DNA of 19,450 nucleotides from Alphaproteobacteria bacterium (lineage in GTDB: Bacteria; Myxococcota_A; UBA796; GCA-2862545): positions 1-19,450 of the forward strand of contig JACKEP010000001.1 of the NCBI GenBank assembly GCA_020632915.1, written 5' to 3'. The notes beneath the pieces were generated by a model. The model was not told the origin of the DNA. It made no database searches and saw nothing but the letters and a program-made list of their open reading frames with translations. Below are positions 15,726 to 19,450 of this stretch, piece by piece (position 1 is the first letter of the stretch; each line of letters opens with the position of its first letter). Both the position numbers and the translations under genes were made by a program.

Positions 15726-17096
15726 ATGCGCCCGGTCCCGTCGCTCGCCCTGCTCCTCCTCGCCTGCGACCCGGTGGACAAGGACGCCGGGCTCGACCCC
15801 GACACCGACGTGTCCGCGGCCGACAGCGCCGACAGCGCCGACAGCGCCGACGACTCCGGCGCCGACAGCCCCTCGGAGTCCGACGACACCCTGGAGGACG
15901 ACACGAGCGCGCCGCCGGGCGAGCTGTCGGTGTGGCCCGGCACCCTCCGCTTCGGCGACCTGCCGCCGGGCTGCCCGGGCTACCGCACCGTGACCCTCCA
16001 GAACGTCGGCGGGCGGCCGCTGGCCGTCCACGGGCTGCGCCTCGTGGGCGGCGACACCACCGCCTTCCTGCTCGACCCCTTCTCCGCCACCACGATCCGC
16101 CCGGGCGAGCGGCTGCCGCTCACCCTGGCCTTCTCGGCACCCGACCTCGTGCCCTACCCCGACACCTCGCTCGAGATCCTCGGGCCGCTCGACACCGTGC
16201 TCGCCACCCTGCCGCTCGACGCGCGCGGCCGCACCCCACCCGTGTTCGACGAGACCTTCGTGCAGGGGCCGGCCGAGGACGTCGACGTGCTCCTCCTCGT
16301 GGACCCGGCCCACACGAGCACCGCGGTGGCGAACGACTTCCGCAGCAGCGTCCACGACATGGTCGACCGCCTCACCGACCTCGGCGTGTCCTTCCGCATC
16401 GCGGTGGCCACCACCGACGACGGCGCGGTCTGCGCTTCCCTGTCGGGCCCGTACGTGTCGGAGGCGAGCGAGGACGCCGCAGAGACCCTCAGGGCCCAGC
16501 TCCGCGCCGAGCGTCCCGACTGCACGCAGAGCCACGCCTTCGGTGCGATGCAGTCCGTGCTCGGCTCCGCCGAGGGCGAGGCGATGCTCCGCCCGAGCGC
16601 ACGTCTCGCGGTGGTGGTGGTGTCCGACGTCGACGACGCCACGCCCGGGACCACGCCGTCCGACGCCATCGCCTGGCTCACCGGCCTCAAGGGGGGCGAC
16701 CTCGACCGCGTGACCTTCCACGCCTACGCCGGCCAGCGCACCCCCAAGGAGACCCAGAGCAGCTGCAGCAGCAGCAGCGAGCGCTCCGCCGAGGCCTCGC
16801 CCCGCTACCACGCGGTGGCCGACGCCACGGCCGGGGTGACCGTGGACTCCTGCCGCGTCAGCGCCGACGTGCTCACGCTCGGCGCCACGGTGCGGGCCAC
16901 GGGGATGACCCACCGCTTCCCGCTCAGCCACGCCCCGCTGGACGGCGAACTCGAGGTGGTGCGGGACGGCCCGAGCGTCCTCAACTGGGTCTGGTCCACG
17001 GTGGGCAACCAGCTCGAGTTCCGACGCGACCCCGTCCCCCTGCCCGGCGAGGAGTTCCGCGTGCGCTACGACTACGCGCCCACCTGCCGGCGCTGA
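15726..17096 (+). CDS. Lipoprotein with choice-of-anchor/ASH-like domain and degenerate VWA-like domain
   Basis: 456 aa. ATG at 15726 with GGAG 5 nt upstream. Short signal peptide with lipobox LLAC (Cys14), followed directly by Asp. An Asp/Ser/Ala tether (about 17-58) contains a 9-bp triplicated unit (15822-15848). Residues about 63-166 look like an ASH/HYDIN-type beta domain (LRFGDLPPG..., VTLQNVGGRPLAV). Residues about 188-370 fit a von Willebrand A fold as found in myxobacterial surface proteins: a central strand LLLVD, then VVVVSDVDD (about 296-304). The metal-site DxSxS is replaced by DPAHT (193-197), so Mg2+ binding may be lost. A serine-rich SSCSSSS stretch and a beta-rich C-terminus follow. 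An adhesive or structural role on the cell surface is likely. Confidence 0.87.
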   Translation: MRPVPSLALLLLACDPVDKDAGLDPDTDVSAADSADSADSADDSGADSPSESDDTLEDDTSAPPGELSVWPGTLRFGDLPPGCPGYRTVTLQNVGGRPLAVHGLRLVGGDTTAFLLDPFSATTIRPGERLPLTLAFSAPDLVPYPDTSLEILGPLDTVLATLPLDARGRTPPVFDETFVQGPAEDVDVLLLVDPAHTSTAVANDFRSSVHDMVDRLTDLGVSFRIAVATTDDGAVCASLSGPYVSEASEDAAETLRAQLRAERPDCTQSHAFGAMQSVLGSAEGEAMLRPSARLAVVVVSDVDDATPGTTPSDAIAWLTGLKGGDLDRVTFHAYAGQRTPKETQSSCSSSSERSAEASPRYHAVADATAGVTVDSCRVSADVLTLGATVRATGMTHRFPLSHAPLDGELEVVRDGPSVLNWVWSTVGNQLEFRRDPVPLPGEEFRVRYDYAPTCRR

Positions 17097-17108
17097 GCAC
17101 GCGAGGCG

Positions 17109-18521
17109 CTAGGGCGCGCCCCAACCGCCGTTGTCGAAGACCACCATCCCGCCGGTGGCGATGGCCACCACGAGGTCCGGATCGCCGTCACCGTCCCAGT
17201 CGGCCCAGGCCGCCCGGCCGTGTGCGTCGGTGGTGCCGCTCGCCCACACCTCCACGAGGTCGTCCCCCTGGTAGGCGTACACCCGCACGGGGCCATCGTG
17301 GTTGTTCGACTCGGCGAGGTCGTCGTCCCCGTCGAGGTCGTAGTCCGCGAACCCCACCCACTCGGTCCAGGCACCGGTCAGCGTGAACGGCGGCGCGAAG
17401 TCGCCGGTGCGGTTCGGGTACACCAGGGTGGACTGGTTGGACGTGTGGCCAAGCACGAGGTCGTCGTAGGCGTCGTCGTCCAGCGCGCCGAAGGCCGCAC
17501 CCTGCGAATAGGAGCTGGCGCTCCCGAAGACCTTGACCGACGCGTACGAGCCATCGCCCTGGCGATCGTAGATCACGTTGGCGGCCCGGTAGTTCACCTC
17601 CACCAGCTCGGGCGGCGCGTCGTCGTCGAACTGCCCCCAGGCGATGCCCCGGGTGGGTGCCGTGGTCGGCGCGCTCCAGGCCAGGAAGAGCGCGCCCCCG
17701 TCGTTGCGGTACACGCGCGAGGGCTGCGCCTCGTTGCCCACCGCGAGATCCGCGTCGCCGTCACCGTCCGCGTCCGCCCAGGCGAGCTGGTAGGTGGTGT
17801 CGATCTCCGTGGTCGCCCACGCCTTCACCAGCGAACCGCCGTCGTTCCGGTACAGGTGCACCGGGCCCTCGGCCAGCGTGCCCGCCGCGAGGTCAGGATC
17901 GCCGTCGCCGTCCACGTCCTCCCACGCCACGGCGAGCGTGCGATGGGTGTGCTCGGACGACCACGCCCAGGTGTAGCCCGTGGGATCGCGGAGGTAGAGG
18001 CGCACCCCGGTGCGCGTGCCCGCGGCGAGGTCGAGGTCGCCGTCGCCGTCCACGTCGGCCAGGTCCACCGACAGCACGTCGAGACCGTCCTCCTGCAGCC
18101 GGTAGGCCTCGGAGAGGCTGCGCCCGCGGACCACGACCTCCGCCTCCGCCTCCGCCCCCACCGACACGCCGTCGCTGGGGCGCGCCACGCAGGTCCACGC
18201 CTGCCCGGGTGCGAGCGCCACGCCCGACACCACCGACCCGTCCACGCCGGCGTCCGCGCCGTCCCGCTCCCAGCGGTAGGCCACCACCACGTCGTCCCCC
18301 CCGTCGACCTTCACCTCGCAGCGCAGCGCGTTGCCGGGCGCCGGCCGCTCGGGCACCACGCGGAGGGCGGTGATGCGCGGAGGAGCGGGCGCCGGGTCGG
18401 AGTCGACGACGTCGCTCGTGTCGGTCGGGTCCGTCTCGTCAGCGCCGTCGATCCGCTGGATCGGCTTGCGTTCGTCGCAGCCGGCCACCACGCAGCACAG
18501 GCAGAGGAAGACACCGCGCAC
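17109..18521 (-). CDS. Lipoprotein with Ig-like domain and seven-bladed FG-GAP beta-propeller
   Basis: 470 aa from the GTG at 18521, which places a short Cys-rich hydrophobic segment and lipobox VAGC (Cys15) at the N-terminus; AGGGTGG precedes it. The frame is open 77 codons further upstream, but that part is Arg-rich and not signal-like. After a short Asp/Thr tether (about 18-42) comes an Ig/PKD-like domain (about 47-128; YRWERDGADAG..., WTCVARPSDG). Seven FG-GAP/VCBS blades follow, each with a Ca2+-loop such as DVDGDGDLDLA; blades 4 to 6 carry altered loops (DDDAPPE, DDDAYDD, DLDGDDD). This is an integrin-alpha-like propeller. The stop is only 12 bp from that of the convergent VWA-like gene, with no hairpin between them. 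Probably a surface lipoprotein that binds a protein or glycan ligand. Confidence 0.9.
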   Translation of the reverse strand: MRGVFLCLCCVVAGCDERKPIQRIDGADETDPTDTSDVVDSDPAPAPPRITALRVVPERPAPGNALRCEVKVDGGDDVVVAYRWERDGADAGVDGSVVSGVALAPGQAWTCVARPSDGVSVGAEAEAEVVVRGRSLSEAYRLQEDGLDVLSVDLADVDGDGDLDLAAGTRTGVRLYLRDPTGYTWAWSSEHTHRTLAVAWEDVDGDGDPDLAAGTLAEGPVHLYRNDGGSLVKAWATTEIDTTYQLAWADADGDGDADLAVGNEAQPSRVYRNDGGALFLAWSAPTTAPTRGIAWGQFDDDAPPELVEVNYRAANVIYDRQGDGSYASVKVFGSASSYSQGAAFGALDDDAYDDLVLGHTSNQSTLVYPNRTGDFAPPFTLTGAWTEWVGFADYDLDGDDDLAESNNHDGPVRVYAYQGDDLVEVWASGTTDAHGRAAWADWDGDGDPDLVVAIATGGMVVFDNGGWGAP

Positions 18522-18547
18522 GATCCACCCTGGGGTCGGGGCGGGCC

Positions 18548-18553
18548 AGTCTA
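18548..18553 (-). promoter_or_regulatory. Candidate -10 element TAGACT for the FG-GAP lipoprotein gene
   Basis: TAGACT on the minus strand, 26 bp before the GTG start, embedded in CGCTAGACTGG. CGCTAGAC is identical to part of the core of the left-edge array. No clear -35 seen. Confidence 0.35.
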
Positions 18554-18582
18554 GCGTGGGCGACCTCGTGACGGATCCCCCC

Positions 18583-19038
18583 TCACGACGCCAGCGGCAG
18601 GCACACCTCCGTGCGCCAGTCGGCGGGGTCGGGGGAGGCGGTCGGGTCGGTGAGGTAGCTCTCCCACGCCGCACCATGGCTGCGACCGTGCGCCACCGCC
18701 CAGTCCCGCAGCGCCGCATGCGTCTGGCCGAGGGTGTCGTACGGACCCGCATGCACCGCCACAGCCACCTCGCCGCCGGGCAGCGTGCCGGCGAGCACCT
18801 CGCCCATGGGCTCCGCCACCCGCACCGGCATGCCGGCCTCGATCAGGAAGTGGTCGGCCCCATGCTCGACGTACCGCGTGAACGGCGCGCCCATCAGGGC
18901 GAGCCAGTGGGACTGGCAGTGGGCGAAGACCGCAGGGAGACACGCGGCGAGCGCGGCCTGCATCTCGTGCGGACGCACGGTGCGCCGGAGGAAGAGCACC
19001 GGCTGTGCGAGGCGTTGCTGGACCTGGATCTCGGGCAT
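18583..19038 (-). CDS. GyrI-like / AraC effector-binding-domain protein
   Basis: 151 aa. ATG at 19038 is fixed by a near-ideal AGGAG 5 nt upstream, although the frame is open 24 codons further. The whole protein matches the GyrI-like small-molecule-binding pattern: a beta-strand with Arg pair (FLRRTVRP), a helix, GAPFTRY, a strand FLIEAGMPV, then GGEVAVAVHAGPYDTLGQTH and a C-terminal DPADWRTEVCLPL. Family members bind hydrophobic or cationic ligands, sometimes as regulator ligand domains, and stand-alone ones are sometimes hydrolases or antitoxin-like. No DNA-binding domain is attached, so a free-standing ligand-binding or detoxifying role is more likely than a transcription factor. It lies 68 bp downstream of the ceramidase gene on the same strand. 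Confidence 0.9.
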   Translation of the reverse strand: MPEIQVQQRLAQPVLFLRRTVRPHEMQAALAACLPAVFAHCQSHWLALMGAPFTRYVEHGADHFLIEAGMPVRVAEPMGEVLAGTLPGGEVAVAVHAGPYDTLGQTHAALRDWAVAHGRSHGAAWESYLTDPTASPDPADWRTEVCLPLAS

Positions 19039-19106
19039 CGGGGCTCCTGGACCGGGCACGCCCGTCGTAGCGCGCCACCCGGTTGAAGGCGGTGTCGTCC
19101 CCCGGC

Positions 19107-19450
19107 TCACGCCCCCCAGGGCGCCTCGAAGGGCATGGCCAGCAGCGCCTCCCGCGGCACCCGTGCCGGCAGCTCCCCCACCTGGGGCTCGGCGCCCAGC
19201 CGACCCATGAGCCCCTCCACCACCGTGCGCAGCGCCGCCACCGAGTGGGGACCGAACACCGTGTAGGCCGCCTCGTAGTGCTGGACCTGGTACTCCTCGG
19301 CGGTGGTCAGGTAGCCGGCGTAGGCATTGGCGTAGGGCGACACCACCACGTGCCGCACGCCCTCGGGCGCGGCGGCGCGCATCGTCTCGCGCAGCCTACG
19401 GCCCGCCACCGTGGTGGGCTCGCTGGGCACGGCGCACACGACGAGGCTGC
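19107..19450 (-). CDS. Neutral ceramidase, C-terminal fragment (5' end beyond window)
   Basis: About 114 residues are visible and the frame is open to the right edge, so the gene is only partial here. Neutral/alkaline ceramidases hydrolyse the amide bond of ceramide to sphingosine and fatty acid and are usually exported. Recognisable parts are VPSEPTTVAGRRLRE (the family's conserved E-x-T-T-x-A-G-x-R-L block) and SPYANAYAGYLTTAEEYQVQ with YEAAYTVFGPHS, corresponding to the end of the catalytic domain. The protein then ends within about 50 residues, so the C-terminal Ig-like domain of longer enzymes such as the Pseudomonas one seems absent. The zinc-site residues lie outside the window. Downstream is the GyrI-like gene. 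Confidence 0.9.
   Translation of the reverse strand, partial: SLVVCAVPSEPTTVAGRRLRETMRAAAPEGVRHVVVSPYANAYAGYLTTAEEYQVQHYEAAYTVFGPHSVAALRTVVEGLMGRLGAEPQVGELPARVPREALLAMPFEAPWGA

Noticed and set aside
12224..17386. Plus-strand reading frame of 1720 codons spanning three genes
   Set aside because: It runs through genes on both strands and gives an Arg/Gly/Pro-rich product without domains; a composition artefact.

Overview
The window is about 19.4 kb of very GC-rich DNA (roughly 70% GC or more by eye, with a strong G/C preference at third codon positions). It looks like a Myxococcota-type bacterium. The signs are several lipoproteins whose Cys is followed by a low-complexity Asp/Ser/Thr/Ala tether, FG-GAP beta-propellers, MopE-like DCDD/NDCDG motifs, thrombospondin type-3 (TSP3) calcium repeats, a glycine-loop beta-helix protein, and the end of a neutral ceramidase. 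I cannot place it below phylum, and the phylum itself is an inference.

Layout. Positions 1-65 hold a 21-bp-period direct repeat that probably continues off the left edge. A single giant minus-strand gene (92-7333, 2413 aa) fills the left 37%. It is a secreted mosaic of two seven-bladed propellers, five MopE-like units, two DUF1554-like domains and a duplicated unit of about 0.91 kb, linked by TSP3 repeats. A plus-strand gene of unknown function (7571-8110) follows, convergent with a membrane protein (8162-8743, minus). Next come two minus-strand envelope genes (8870-9289 and 9310-9810), an FtsH/Cdc48-type AAA ATPase (9915-11351) and a small DUF3592-like membrane protein (11431-11817). A divergent promoter region then separates these from two plus-strand lipoproteins (11982-13808 and 13857-14594). 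The second overlaps by 16 bp, tail to tail, a Tat-exported metallo-beta-lactamase-fold lipoprotein (14579-15595, minus). That gene diverges from a VWA-like lipoprotein (15726-17096, plus). The right end is all minus: an FG-GAP lipoprotein (17109-18521), a GyrI-like ligand-binding protein (18583-19038) and the 3' end of a neutral ceramidase (19107-19450, cut by the window edge).

How it fits together. Most genes encode exported, lipid-anchored or membrane proteins, so the region reads as a cell-surface or secreted-protein neighbourhood, probably accumulated gene by gene rather than one pathway. The AAA ATPase is the main cytoplasmic machine. No transposase, integrase, CRISPR array, complete tRNA or rRNA was seen. 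No gene-free stretch exceeds 300 bases; the longest, 7334-7570, holds only upstream sequence. The most unusual signals are the 21-bp array, a TAGACT hexamer recurring upstream of three genes and nearly matching that array, the seven-blade count in all three propellers, and the internally duplicated giant protein. None is proven to be a new system.
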